Shown one piece after another: positions 26,319 through 34,566 of a stretch of 64,000 bases of DNA (positions are counted from its first letter, which is position 1; the number at the start of each line of letters is the position of its first letter). Under the pieces are notes generated by a model. That model made no database searches. It saw nothing but the letters and a program-made list of their open reading frames with translations, and was not told where the DNA came from. This DNA comes from JALHUB01 sp963719465 (GTDB lineage Bacteria > Chloroflexota > Dehalococcoidia > DSTF01 > JALHUB01). A program made the translations under genes and the position numbers. The stretch lies in NCBI GenBank assembly GCA_963719465.1, contig OY970386.1, positions 1,054,001 to 1,118,000 of the forward strand, given 5' to 3'.

Positions 26319-26346
26319 GTAGGGGCGCATCGCGATGCGCCCCTAC
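26319..26346. repeat. 28-bp perfect palindrome, copy 1
   Basis: A self-complementary 28-bp sequence begins GTAGGGGCGCATCG and reads the same on both strands. A close relative lies 61 bases downstream. GTAGGGGCGC-type palindromes are common dispersed repeats in several phyla, including Chloroflexota. As RNA it would form a 14-bp hairpin with no unpaired loop beyond the central bases. Confidence 0.85.
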
Positions 26347-26379
26347 GTTATTCTCTCCGAATCGCGACGGGGTCCACCA

Positions 26380-26407
26380 GTAGGGGCGCACGGCCGTGCG
26401 CCCCTAC
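26380..26407. repeat. 28-bp perfect palindrome, copy 2
   Basis: This is a second self-complementary 28-mer beginning GTAGGGGCGCACGG. It differs from copy 1 only in the central six bases, and both changes are compensatory, so symmetry is preserved. Confidence 0.85.
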
Positions 26408-26460
26408 GCGACCCTCCGGGTCCTCCAATGCGGAAACCTGGGACGTGGAAGACAAACGTA

Positions 26461-26482
26461 GAGGAGGGCTTCAGCCCTCCTC
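26461..26482. repeat. GAGGAGGGCT/AGCCCTCCTC hairpin
   Basis: A perfect 10-bp inverted repeat with a two-base centre (TC) lies between the palindromes and the convergent acyl-CoA ligase gene. It could serve as a bidirectional terminator between the DUF11 gene and the ligase operon or be another dispersed repeat. Confidence 0.65.
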
Positions 26483-26530
26483 GTCCTGCCGGTTGCCCAA
26501 GATTCGACGTGGGATCGAAAGCGCGCGCTG

Positions 26531-28084
26531 CTATTTCTTGAGGCGCTCTCGCTCCATCTGGATCAAATCGCGCCGCAGTATCTTGCCGGACAGCGTCTTC
26601 GGGATAGTCTCCATGAACTCCACTTCCCGGATCTTCTTGTACGGCGCTACCTTCCCGGCGATAAACGCCATCAGCTCCTGCGGACTCGCCTCGTTCCCCG
26701 CCTTCAACACCACGAACGCCTTCGGTATCTCCCCACCCTCTACATCCGGCTTTGGTATCACCGCCGCGTCCGCTACCGCAGGATGCTCGTACAACAACGC
26801 CTCCAGCTCCGCCGGCGCTACCTGATACCCCTTGTACTTGATCATCTCTTTCTTCCGCTCGATCAGGTACAGGTAGCCGTCTTCGTCGAAGCGAGCGATG
26901 TCACCCGTGTGCAGCCAGCCGTCCGAGGTCAGACAGTCCGCCGTCTCCTTCGGGTTGTTCCAGTAGCCCTTCATCACCTGCGGGCCCTTCACCATCAGCT
27001 CGCCCACCTCGCCGATGGGGAGCTCTTCGCCGGTATCCAGGCTGACGATCTTCTCCAGCGTGTCGGGGACAGGCGGCCCGACCGATTCGAGCTTGATGGC
27101 TTCGAAGGGGTTGGTGTTGACCGTCGGGCTCGTCTCCGTCATGCCGTAGCCCTGCGAGACGATGCACTTGAAGAGCGCCTTTGCCCGCTCGCCGATCTCC
27201 AGCGGCAGCGGCGCGGCGCCCGAGCTGATGATCTGGAGCGACGACAGGTCGTAGCGCTCCGGCTGCGCGTTCACCATCGCCAGGATGGCCGGCGGCGCCA
27301 GGTAGAGATCGGTGATGCGGTGTCGCTCGATGAGCTGCATCATCAGTTGGACATCGAAGCGCGCCATGACGACGCCGGTGCCGCCTCTGGCGATGGCCGC
27401 GCTCATCAGGACCGTCATGCCGTAGATGTGGAAGAGCGGCAGCGTCCAGAGGGCGACCATGTCGGAGCTGAAGAAGCGGGTCGTCAGGCCCTGGGTGACG
27501 TTGGCGAAGATGTTGAAGTGCGTGAGCATCACGCCTTTCGGCAGGCCGGTGGTGCCACTGGAATAGGGAAGAGCGGCGGCGTCCTCGCGCGGGTTTATCG
27601 CGACGGGCCGGTAGTCCTCCGAGACGCCTTCCAGGACCGCGGGCAGGTCGTCGATGGGAAAGACCTTGCGCAGCAGCGGCAGGTCCTTCCGCGCCTCCTC
27701 GACGGCGCCGGCCATCGGCGTGAAGGCGAAGAGGAAGACGGCCTGGGCGTTGCCGAGCTGGGTCGCGATCTCGTGCGCCGTGTAGAGGGGGTTGAGGGTC
27801 GTGACGGTTGCCCCGGCAAGCAGCGAGCCGTAGAAGACGGCCGGATACTCGATGTGGTTGGGCGAAAAGATGCCGACTTTATCGCCCTTCTGAAGGCCGC
27901 CGTCCTGCAAGAGGCGGGCGACCTTGCGGGCGTCGCTCCAAACGCGGGCGTAGCCGCGCGTCGAACCGTCGGCGCTGATGAGGGCGGTCTTTTCGCCGAA
28001 GGTCTGCGCCGACTTGCGAAGAATGTCCGGCAGCGGCTGTTCGGGGTAGGGCGCCTGGCTGGGCCAATAGCTGGAGACAATCAT
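26531..28084 (-). CDS. Acyl-CoA ligase (AMP-forming, ANL superfamily), copy A
   Basis: The 517-residue enzyme activates a carboxylate as acyl-AMP and transfers it to CoA. The P-loop-like YSSGTTGLPKGVMLTH, the YGMTETSP motif, GWLHTGDIARFDEDGY, the hinge region YKGYQVAPAELE and the C-terminal catalytic lysine in PKTLSGKILRR are all intact. Overall similarity is to the 4-coumarate/medium-long-chain group, but the substrate cannot be read from sequence. It lies 38 bases downstream of a paralogue in the same orientation. About 540 bp at the 3' end are almost identical to that copy, while the first two thirds have diverged, which suggests gene conversion. Confidence 0.92.
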   Translation of the reverse strand: MIVSSYWPSQAPYPEQPLPDILRKSAQTFGEKTALISADGSTRGYARVWSDARKVARLLQDGGLQKGDKVGIFSPNHIEYPAVFYGSLLAGATVTTLNPLYTAHEIATQLGNAQAVFLFAFTPMAGAVEEARKDLPLLRKVFPIDDLPAVLEGVSEDYRPVAINPREDAAALPYSSGTTGLPKGVMLTHFNIFANVTQGLTTRFFSSDMVALWTLPLFHIYGMTVLMSAAIARGGTGVVMARFDVQLMMQLIERHRITDLYLAPPAILAMVNAQPERYDLSSLQIISSGAAPLPLEIGERAKALFKCIVSQGYGMTETSPTVNTNPFEAIKLESVGPPVPDTLEKIVSLDTGEELPIGEVGELMVKGPQVMKGYWNNPKETADCLTSDGWLHTGDIARFDEDGYLYLIERKKEMIKYKGYQVAPAELEALLYEHPAVADAAVIPKPDVEGGEIPKAFVVLKAGNEASPQELMAFIAGKVAPYKKIREVEFMETIPKTLSGKILRRDLIQMERERLKK

Positions 28085-28122
28085 TCTGCCACCTGCCTCG
28101 ACACGTCGGACGCCGGTCGCCT

Positions 28123-29676
28123 CTACTTGGCCGCCTTCTCTCTCTCCCGCTGGATGAGGTCGCGGCGCAGCACTTTGCCCGACAGCGTCTTCGGGATAGT
28201 CTCCGTGAACTCGACTTCCCGGATCTTCTTGTACGGCGCTACCTTCCCCGCAATAAACGCCATCAGCTCCTGCGCGCTCGCCGGGCTATCCGCCTTCAGC
28301 ACCACGAACGCCTTCGGTATCTCCCCACCCTCTACGTCCGGCTTCGGTATCACCGCCGCGTCCGCTACCGCAGGATGCTCGTACAACAACGCCTCCAGCT
28401 CCGCCGGCGCTACCTGATACCCCTTGTACTTGATCATCTCTTTCTTCCGCTCGATCAGGTACAGGTAGCTGTCTTCGTCGAAACGCGCGATGTCCCCCGT
28501 GTGCAGCCAGCCGTCTGGAGTCAGACAGTCCGCCGTCTCCTTCGGGTTGTTCCAGTAGCCCTTCATCACCTGCGGGCCTTTCACCATCAGCTCGCCCACC
28601 TCGCCGATGGGGAGCTCTTCGCCGGTATCCAGGCTGACGATCTTCTCCAGCGTGTCGGGCACAGGCGGACCGACGGTCTCCAGCTTTATCCTTTCGAGCG
28701 GCTGAGCGTTGACCGTTGGGCTCGTCTCCGTCATCCCGTAGCCCTGGCCGACTTTGACCTTGTAAATCTTCGCCGCCTGTTCGCCGAGCTCCTTGGCCAG
28801 CGGCGCCGCGCCTGAACCAAGGTAGCGAAGCGACGACGTGTCGTAGCGCGAAGGGTCGGGCAGATTCACCATCGCCAGGATGGCCGGCGGCGCCACGTAG
28901 ATATCCGTTATGCGGTCGCGCTGGATGAGCTTCATCAGCAGTTCGACATCGAAACGCATCATCACGACGGCCGTTCCGGCGCGGGCCATGCAGCTGCCCA
29001 TCAGCACCGTCATGCCGTAGCTGTGAAAGAGGGGCAGCGTCCACAGGTCGATCATGTCGCTCACGTCTCTTGTCCCCAGCCCCTGCTTAACGTTGCTGGT
29101 CAAGTTGTAATGCGTGAGCATAACGCCCTTCGGCAAGCCGGTCGTGCCGCTGGAGTAGGGGAGGGCGGCCACGTCTTCTTTCGGGTTGATGCTTACCGGA
29201 CGGTAATCCTCCGACACGCCTTCCAGCACTTGAGGCAGCTGATCGATGTTAAAGATTTCGCGCAGGTGCGGCAGATTCTTCTTCGCCTCCTCCGCAGCCG
29301 GCCGCATGAATGAGAAGGCGAACAGCATGACCGCGTTCGAGTCGCCAAGCTGGTGCTCGATCTCGTGGGCAGTGTACAGTGGGTTCAGCGTGGTCGCGGT
29401 TGCGCCGGCGAGCTGTATGCCGAAGAACACTGCCGGGTAATCGATGTGGTTGGGCGAGAAGATACCGACAAAGTCCGCTTTGACCACGCCCTTGTCCTGG
29501 AGAAGACGCGCCACCTTGCGAGCGTCGCTCCAGATCCGTGCGTATGTGCGCGAAGAGCCATCCTCCGCAATCACAGCCGTCCTGTCCGGGTACTGGACGG
29601 CTGCTCTTCTTAGCAGCTCATACATGGGGATTTCTTCGTAGGGCGCTTGACTGGGCCAGTAGCTAGAAACGACCAT
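28123..29676 (-). CDS. Acyl-CoA ligase (AMP-forming, ANL superfamily), copy B
   Basis: This 517-residue paralogue of the downstream gene has the same N-terminus (VSSYWPSQAPY) and the full ANL motif set: YSSGTTGLPKGVMLTH, YGMTETSP, GWLHTGD, YKGYQVAPAELE, PKTLSGKVLRR. Differences concentrate in the N-terminal domain, including the acyl-binding pocket, so the two enzymes probably accept different acids. It is the first gene of the pair. The 108 bases upstream, up to the histidine kinase stop, show no clear promoter. One residue in the adenylate motif region differs between copies (FDEDSYLY here, FDEDGYLY in copy A). Confidence 0.92.
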   Translation of the reverse strand: MVVSSYWPSQAPYEEIPMYELLRRAAVQYPDRTAVIAEDGSSRTYARIWSDARKVARLLQDKGVVKADFVGIFSPNHIDYPAVFFGIQLAGATATTLNPLYTAHEIEHQLGDSNAVMLFAFSFMRPAAEEAKKNLPHLREIFNIDQLPQVLEGVSEDYRPVSINPKEDVAALPYSSGTTGLPKGVMLTHYNLTSNVKQGLGTRDVSDMIDLWTLPLFHSYGMTVLMGSCMARAGTAVVMMRFDVELLMKLIQRDRITDIYVAPPAILAMVNLPDPSRYDTSSLRYLGSGAAPLAKELGEQAAKIYKVKVGQGYGMTETSPTVNAQPLERIKLETVGPPVPDTLEKIVSLDTGEELPIGEVGELMVKGPQVMKGYWNNPKETADCLTPDGWLHTGDIARFDEDSYLYLIERKKEMIKYKGYQVAPAELEALLYEHPAVADAAVIPKPDVEGGEIPKAFVVLKADSPASAQELMAFIAGKVAPYKKIREVEFTETIPKTLSGKVLRRDLIQREREKAAK

Positions 29677-29784
29677 GATAGCCTTCCTCCAGAATTCCGT
29701 CCGAGCAGGATGAAAGGGGAGAGGCGGAATCCGTCCTCAGAATGCCAGCCAAACCGGAACCGGTCAAGTCCCGCCCGGCAACAG

Positions 29785-31236
29785 CTAAGCCGGAGGTGCC
29801 GACGGTGCGGGAGGCTTCACCAACGGCAACGTCACGCTGAACTCGGTTCCTGCCTGCTGCGAGCTCTCCGCCACCAGCTTGCCGCCGTGCTCATGGACGA
29901 CCTCCGAGGCTATCGCCAGGCCGAGGCCGGTGTGCCCCTCGTCGTTCGTCGACTTCTTCACCTGGTAGAACCGCTCGCAGACGTGCGGAAGGTGCTCCGG
30001 CGGTATGTACGAGCCGGTGTTGTGGATGCCGACGCGAACGCTTCCGTTGCTCGCCTGCGCGGCGACGGTGATGGTGCCTTCTCTGGGCGTGTGGCGGATG
30101 GCATTGTCCAGCAGGTTAGAGAAGACACGCTCCAACCGGCGGGCGTCCCCCTGCACCGTCGGCATGGCCGGCAGGTCGGTCTTGAGCTGAAGGTCCTTCT
30201 CCTGCGCCCGGCGCTGAAAGCGCTCGACGCAGTCGCGGAGAAGATGATCGAGATTCAGCGGCTCGGGCTGCATTTTGACCTGGCCGGCTTCGATCTGCGA
30301 CAGGTAAAGCAGGTCGTCGACGAGGGCGCGCATGCGCTGCGTCTCCTCGTTGATGATCCGCGCCGAATCCGTCATCTCCGCCGGCTCGTCAATCGCGCCC
30401 TCCGCCATCGCCTGGCTGAAGCCCTGGATCAACGTCAGCGGCGTACGGAGCTCGTGCGAGGCATCGGCGAGGAACTGGCGCAGAGTCGCCTGCGACCGGT
30501 TGACCTCCTGCGCCATCGCGTTGAAGGCAGTGGCCAGCCGGGCGACCTCGTCGCGGCCCCGCACGGCGATCTGCTGGTCAAACTTGCCGCGGGCCATCTC
30601 TTCCGAGGCGCGCGTAATCTCGCCCAGCGGACCGGAGATGGAACGCGACAATACGAGGGCGATGGCGACGGAAATGACGAGCGCCACTATTCCGGCAATG
30701 CCCACTCCGGGGAAAACGTCCCGCCAGGCGGAGTTGATGGTCGCGGCGGGTACGGCTACGACCGTCCGATAGCGGCTGAGCAGCTCAGCGCTGGGCTGCG
30801 TGGTCAGCTTATCGACGGGCGTGTAAAGCAGAAGATGCTCGCCGCCGGCGTTGTAGCTCACCTGCCGAACAGGTATCGGTCCCACCTTCTCGGTGCCGGC
30901 GGATGAATTCAGCGACTGCAGCGTCTGGCCTTCCAGCCGCTCCTCGGTGTCGACGAGCACCTGCAACGTCACCTTATCGACGAGCAAGAGGCGGACGTCT
31001 GCGCTGCTGGCGTAGTCCTCCAGATAGGGCCGCATCTGCTCGGGCGACAGGCCGTACCACTCAAGGTACGTCACGCGGAGCGCAATCGGCTGGGCCAGGC
31101 GTCCAACTCTCTCCCGTGCCTGCTCGGTCTCATGATTGCGAAGGAAGAGCACGAACGCGCTGCCCGCGGACAGGATGCAGAGGAATATGACGGCGGCGAA
31201 CGCCAGGACGAGTTTACTTCTGAGGCTCTGGAACAT
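29785..31236 (-). CDS. Sensor histidine kinase with extracytoplasmic sensor and HAMP
   Basis: The 483-residue kinase has a transmembrane helix at about 9-31, an extracytoplasmic sensor (about 32-174), a second helix (about 175-197) and a HAMP domain. The HisKA domain follows with phospho-acceptor His261 (DASHELRTPLTLI), then the HATPase domain with N-box NLLDNAIRHT and G2 box GHTGLGLAI. The sensor region has no recognised fold and would sense an envelope signal. Its start overlaps the end of the response regulator gene by 23 bases, so the pair is translationally coupled. The C-terminus ends in a short Pro/Ala tail. Confidence 0.95.
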   Translation of the reverse strand: MFQSLRSKLVLAFAAVIFLCILSAGSAFVLFLRNHETEQARERVGRLAQPIALRVTYLEWYGLSPEQMRPYLEDYASSADVRLLLVDKVTLQVLVDTEERLEGQTLQSLNSSAGTEKVGPIPVRQVSYNAGGEHLLLYTPVDKLTTQPSAELLSRYRTVVAVPAATINSAWRDVFPGVGIAGIVALVISVAIALVLSRSISGPLGEITRASEEMARGKFDQQIAVRGRDEVARLATAFNAMAQEVNRSQATLRQFLADASHELRTPLTLIQGFSQAMAEGAIDEPAEMTDSARIINEETQRMRALVDDLLYLSQIEAGQVKMQPEPLNLDHLLRDCVERFQRRAQEKDLQLKTDLPAMPTVQGDARRLERVFSNLLDNAIRHTPREGTITVAAQASNGSVRVGIHNTGSYIPPEHLPHVCERFYQVKKSTNDEGHTGLGLAIASEVVHEHGGKLVAESSQQAGTEFSVTLPLVKPPAPSAPPA

Positions 31237-31912
31237 TCGATGTCACCACGAGCTTGTAGCCAATGCCCCAGACCGTGAGGATCTGAACGCTGGAGCCGGC
31301 CAGCTTCTCTCTGAGCCAGGCAACGTGCACGTCTATCGTCCGGCTATCGCCGTAGAAATCGTGCCCCCAAACGCGCTGGATGAGCCTCTCGCGGTCCATC
31401 ACGAGACCTTCGTTTTGCAGAAAAGTGGCAAGGAGGTCGAACTCTTTGGCGCGAAGGCTGAGCGGCTCGCCCTTGAGCGTTGCCTCGCGTCGGGGAACGT
31501 CGAGGCGCAGGTCACCGGCCTCGAGGACAGTGGCGGGCTCGCCGGCGCCCTGACTGCGACGGAGCACGGCCTTGACGCGGGCGACGAGCTCGCGCGGATT
31601 GAAGGGCTTGGTCACGTAGTCGTCGGCGCCCAGCTCCAGCCCAACGACCTTGTCCACGTCGTCGGTGCGGGCGGTGAGGATGATAATGGGAACGTTGCTG
31701 GTCTTGCGCAGCTCGCGGCAAACGCTGAGGCCGTCCATCTCCGGCATCATGATGTCCAGGACGATCAGGTCGGGACGGTGGCTGTGGACCTTGTCCAGTG
31801 CCTGCTTGCCGTCGAAGGCGCTGTCAACGTCGAACCCCTCCTTGCTCAAGTAGAGGCGAACGAGCTGGACGATATTGCGTTCGTCGTCAACAACCAGGAC
31901 GCGTGATGGCAT
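31214..31912 (-). CDS. OmpR/PhoB-family response regulator
   Basis: The 232-residue regulator has a receiver domain with the acidic pair Asp9-Asp10, phospho-acceptor Asp53 (LIVLDIMMPEMDG), the conserved Thr and Lys (ILTAR, VTKPF), and a C-terminal winged helix (LSLRAKEFDLLATFLQNEG, RTIDVHVAWLREKL, VWGIGYKL). It is the first gene of the pair with the histidine kinase. A TACAAT-like -10 box lies on the minus strand at 31938-31933, about 20 bases before the start. A near-perfect dyad at 32028-32045 upstream is a candidate binding site for this or another regulator. Confidence 0.96.
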   Translation of the reverse strand: MPSRVLVVDDERNIVQLVRLYLSKEGFDVDSAFDGKQALDKVHSHRPDLIVLDIMMPEMDGLSVCRELRKTSNVPIIILTARTDDVDKVVGLELGADDYVTKPFNPRELVARVKAVLRRSQGAGEPATVLEAGDLRLDVPRREATLKGEPLSLRAKEFDLLATFLQNEGLVMDRERLIQRVWGHDFYGDSRTIDVHVAWLREKLAGSSVQILTVWGIGYKLVVTSNVPEPQK

Positions 31913-32027
31913 GGTTCAGACCTATCGCAACAATTGTACACTATTCACAGCGTTAAACAGAGAGGGCGCCACGCGCGACCGACTGCGGCCCGCCGCCACA
32001 CGCTAGATTATCGGGCCAAAAGCGATA

Positions 32028-32045
32028 AACTGTCACGTCACAGTT
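32028..32045. promoter_or_regulatory. 18-bp dyad between divergent genes (candidate operator)
   Basis: The sequence AACTGTCACGTCACAGTT is symmetric except at one base pair near the centre. It lies about 115 bases upstream of the response regulator and 110 upstream of the promoter of the zinc-ribbon gene. The rest of the 385-base intergenic region holds the zinc-ribbon promoter, a leader hairpin and an isolated half of a CIRCE-like site. Confidence 0.5.
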
Positions 32046-32156
32046 GTTAAGAGAGTGCTAACAGCCAACGATAGCATCCGAAGCGCCTTCATTGCTGCTT
32101 TCCGCGAAGCTGGGCAACAAAGTAGCTCACCTAAATGACGCCGGGCGGCAAAACTG

Positions 32157-32186
32157 TTGCCATATTGCGATCTGCTCTGCTATACT
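32157..32186 (+). promoter_or_regulatory. Promoter of the zinc-ribbon gene
   Basis: TTGCCA (32157-32162) and TATACT (32181-32186) are separated by 18 bases. Transcription would begin near 32193 and give a leader of about 105 bases that contains a strong stem-loop. Confidence 0.6.
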
Positions 32187-32235
32187 CCGGCCATCGTAAA
32201 ACCTGCCGCGGCGGCGGGGACGCGAAGGCCCGCCT

Positions 32236-32277
32236 ATCGCTCCTGCCAGAGCACAAGAGGTGAGTGGCGGGAGCGAT
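32236..32277 (+). promoter_or_regulatory. Structured 5' leader hairpin of the zinc-ribbon gene
   Basis: ATCGCTCCTGCCA and TGGCGGGAGCGAT form a 13-bp stem with one G-U pair, closed by a 16-base purine-rich loop (32249-32264). The stem ends 20 bases before the GTG start, just upstream of the GGGGAGG ribosome-binding site. It matches no riboswitch I recognise. It could be a transcription attenuator, a stabilising 5' structure or a protein-binding site. Confidence 0.55.
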
Positions 32278-32297
32278 GCTGGCTGGGGAGGTGGTTC

Positions 32298-32510
32298 GTG
32301 GATATCCCGGTATTTCCCAAGTGTCAGAAGTGCAAGGCAGGAGACCTGGTGCCACTTTCTGACTTCGGCAGTCAGGGCGCACCTATTCACTACAAGGCAT
32401 GGGCCTGCACGAACCCCGATTGCGGCTTCAACATCAAGATCCGCAACGGGGATCTTTACGTGGACGAACCCATTACTAGCGGCGCGTTGCACACTCCGCG
32501 CTACCGGTAG
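32298..32510 (+). CDS. Small zinc-ribbon protein
   Basis: This 70-residue protein has two Cys pairs, Cys9/Cys12 (KCQKCKAG) and Cys37/Cys42 (ACTNPDCGF), consistent with a zinc-ribbon knuckle. The remainder is mostly beta-strand-forming. The GTG at 32298 was chosen because GGGGAGG lies seven bases upstream and the frame before it has low similarity to protein. No partner is adjacent: it stands alone with its own promoter and a structured leader. Function unknown; nucleic-acid binding is a guess based on the fold. Confidence 0.65.
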   Translation: MDIPVFPKCQKCKAGDLVPLSDFGSQGAPIHYKAWACTNPDCGFNIKIRNGDLYVDEPITSGALHTPRYR

Positions 32511-32568
32511 ATTCTCCGGCCGCCTAGTCTGGGGTACAATCAGTTAGCTTCGGTGAAGCCGGTTATCT

Positions 32569-32591
32569 CGCGCCCTTCGCCGGAAGGCGCG
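32569..32591. terminator. Bidirectional terminator-like hairpin
   Basis: CGCGCC pairs with GGCGCG and TTC with GAA around a GCCG loop, with one bulged C. It lies between the zinc-ribbon gene and the convergent DNA glycosylase. Neither strand has a long T-run after it, so termination strength is uncertain. Confidence 0.4.
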
Positions 32592-32602
32592 CTGTATCTT
32601 CT

Positions 32603-33283
32603 TCAATCCCCTGTCGGCGGCGTATAGGACTCACGACGCTCCGCGAAGAGATACATTGTCGCCAGACTCCGGTACGGACGCCATCTCTCCGCCATCGCCA
32701 GTACCTCCTCCGGCGACGGAAGGTTGTCCAGCCCGTAGGCCGCGCGAATCGCCTTTCGCAGCGCCATGTCGCCGGGCAGAACGACGTCCTCTCGTTCCAG
32801 CGCGATTATCAGCGCTCCCTGCACCGTCCACGGGCCTATCCCCGGCACCGCGGTCAGCTCCGCCATCACCTCGTCGTCCGGCGCCTGGGCCAGCCGCGCC
32901 GCGTCGATTCGACCATCTGTCAAGCGCTCTGCCAGGTCTCGCAGCGTCCCTATCTTTCGCCAGGACAACCCGGCCGCCCGAAGCGCTTCCGGATCGACGC
33001 GCAGCAGCTCTTCCGGCGACGGCAAATGTCCTTCGAACAGCGCTTGAATTCGCGCGATGGTCCGGCGGGTGACGGCAACGCTGAGCTGCTGACCAACGAC
33101 TTGAAACAGTGCCGCGCCGTAGAGGTCCATCGGCGGTAGGGAGGCCAGCCAGGCGCGCGGGTCGAAGCCGGGCCGCTCATCGATGAGGCGGGCGATGACG
33201 GGGTCGGCCCGGCGGAGGTACGCCTGACCGCGCTGGAACTGCTCGGCGCGCCTTCGCTTTGCGGCCTGCTGATCTTCAGCCAT
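32603..33283 (-). CDS. DNA-3-methyladenine glycosylase II-like (HhH-GPD)
   Basis: The 226-residue protein is an AlkA-type base-excision glycosylase. It has the helix-hairpin-helix GPD motif (VPGIGPWTVQGALIIAL) followed by the catalytic Asp in VVLPGDMALRKA, and the earlier VVGQQLSVAVTRRTIARI typical of the fold. The N-terminal beta-domain of E. coli AlkA is missing, as in many short bacterial homologues. The start at 33283 was chosen because the upstream extension overlaps the preceding gene and is Arg-rich, non-conserved sequence. It is the last gene of the long minus-strand run and probably rides on that transcript without a functional link. Confidence 0.9.
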   Translation of the reverse strand: MAEDQQAAKRRRAEQFQRGQAYLRRADPVIARLIDERPGFDPRAWLASLPPMDLYGAALFQVVGQQLSVAVTRRTIARIQALFEGHLPSPEELLRVDPEALRAAGLSWRKIGTLRDLAERLTDGRIDAARLAQAPDDEVMAELTAVPGIGPWTVQGALIIALEREDVVLPGDMALRKAIRAAYGLDNLPSPEEVLAMAERWRPYRSLATMYLFAERRESYTPPTGD

Positions 33284-33294
33284 CCGTCGCCAGC

Positions 33295-34566
33295 CTACCG
33301 GCCGATGCCTATGTAGCGGATCCCCAGCGCTTCGACTCCGTCTCGCGACAGGGCGTTGCGCCCGTCCAGGACGACGCGACAACCGCCAATAGCGCCGAAA
33401 TCCAGGCCGGCGAACTCGTCATGGGCCGCCTGGAGGACGACGGCGTCCACGTGCGACGGCGGGAACGGCTCGGCCGGCTCAAGCCCGAGCGCGCGCACCT
33501 CGTCGGTGGTGAAGAGCGGATCGTGGACGATGACGCGAGCGCCCAGCGCCGAAAGCGCTTCCGCGAGCAGGAAAGCGCTGGAGAACGCCGTCTCCTTGAC
33601 GTTCTCCCGATAGGAAAGCCCCAGGATCAGGACCGTCTTCTCTCGAAGGCTGCCCAGCGCCTGCGCGAGTTTCTCGACGGCGTACACTGCCATCCCATCG
33701 TTGATCTCGCGCGCCTCTTCGGGAAGCCGCGCCCGGTCGTTTTCGAGCAGGAAGCGCGGGTAGACGGGTATGCAGTGGCCGCCGACGCCGACGCCCGGAC
33801 GATGGATGTGCGAGTACGGCTGCGAGTTGGCGGCAGCGATCACTTCGGTAACGTCGACACCGTGGGCGTCGGCGACGCGGGCGAACTCGTTGGCGAGGGC
33901 GATGTTGACGTCGCGATAGGTGGTCTCCGCCAGCTTTACGAGCTCGGCGGCCTCGCAGCTCGCCAGCATCGTCACCGGTGCGTCGAGCGCTTTTTCATAG
34001 AAGGCGGCCGCCACGCGCCCGCTCTCATCGCTGACGCCGCCGACGATCTTGGGATAGCGTCGCATGTCTTTGAGCACGCGGCCGACGAAGACGCGCTCCG
34101 GACTGAAGGCAAGATGGAAGTCTTCGCCGGCCCGCAGCCCCGACGACGCCAGCGCCTTGCCCAGGCGTTCCCGCGTCGTGCTCAGCGGCACCGTCGTCTC
34201 CAGGACGACAAGCGTTTGCCGCTGAAGGCCCTCCGCCACTTCGCGGGCGGCGGCGTCGAGCGCCCGAAAGTCGGCCCGCTTCTCCGCCGTCAGCCCCACC
34301 GGAACGACGATGACGACGACATTGCCCTCTCGCACCGCTGCTGCCGTGTCCGTCGTCGCGCTCAGCAGACCCGCCGCATGGGCGGAGGCCATCGCTTCCG
34401 CCAGTCCGCCTTCATCGGGATAGGGGCACGTTCCGGCGTTGATCATCTCGACCAGGTCGCCTTTAACGTCGCAGCCGACGACCTTCATCCCCTTCGACGC
34501 GCATTGCACGGCAAGCGGCAGGCCGATGCGCCCCAGGCCAATGACGCAAACGGCAAAGTCGTCCAT
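33295..34566 (-). CDS. UDP-N-acetyl-sugar 6-dehydrogenase (WbpA/WecC-like)
   Basis: The 423-residue NAD-dependent dehydrogenase oxidises C6 of a UDP-sugar to the uronic acid in two steps. It has an N-terminal Rossmann motif (VIGLGRIGLPLA), the catalytic Cys265 in GVGGHCIPVYP, and the C-terminal domain with GLSYRENVKETAFSSA. The neighbouring 3-oxidase, aminotransferase, acetyltransferase and 2-epimerase make UDP-GlcNAc the likely substrate, as for WbpA, rather than UDP-glucose or UDP-ManNAc. The ATG overlaps the upstream stop by one base (TGATG). It is the last of the five pathway genes. Confidence 0.9.
   Translation of the reverse strand: MDDFAVCVIGLGRIGLPLAVQCASKGMKVVGCDVKGDLVEMINAGTCPYPDEGGLAEAMASAHAAGLLSATTDTAAAVREGNVVVIVVPVGLTAEKRADFRALDAAAREVAEGLQRQTLVVLETTVPLSTTRERLGKALASSGLRAGEDFHLAFSPERVFVGRVLKDMRRYPKIVGGVSDESGRVAAAFYEKALDAPVTMLASCEAAELVKLAETTYRDVNIALANEFARVADAHGVDVTEVIAAANSQPYSHIHRPGVGVGGHCIPVYPRFLLENDRARLPEEAREINDGMAVYAVEKLAQALGSLREKTVLILGLSYRENVKETAFSSAFLLAEALSALGARVIVHDPLFTTDEVRALGLEPAEPFPPSHVDAVVLQAAHDEFAGLDFGAIGGCRVVLDGRNALSRDGVEALGIRYIGIGR

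Noticed and set aside
26783..28417. A 544-codon plus-strand frame over the acyl-CoA ligases
   Set aside because: It is antisense to conserved ANL enzymes and is explained by codon bias.
32053..32061. A half CIRCE-like sequence GAGTGCTAA
   Set aside because: The second arm TTAGCACTC is absent, so it is not an HrcA site.
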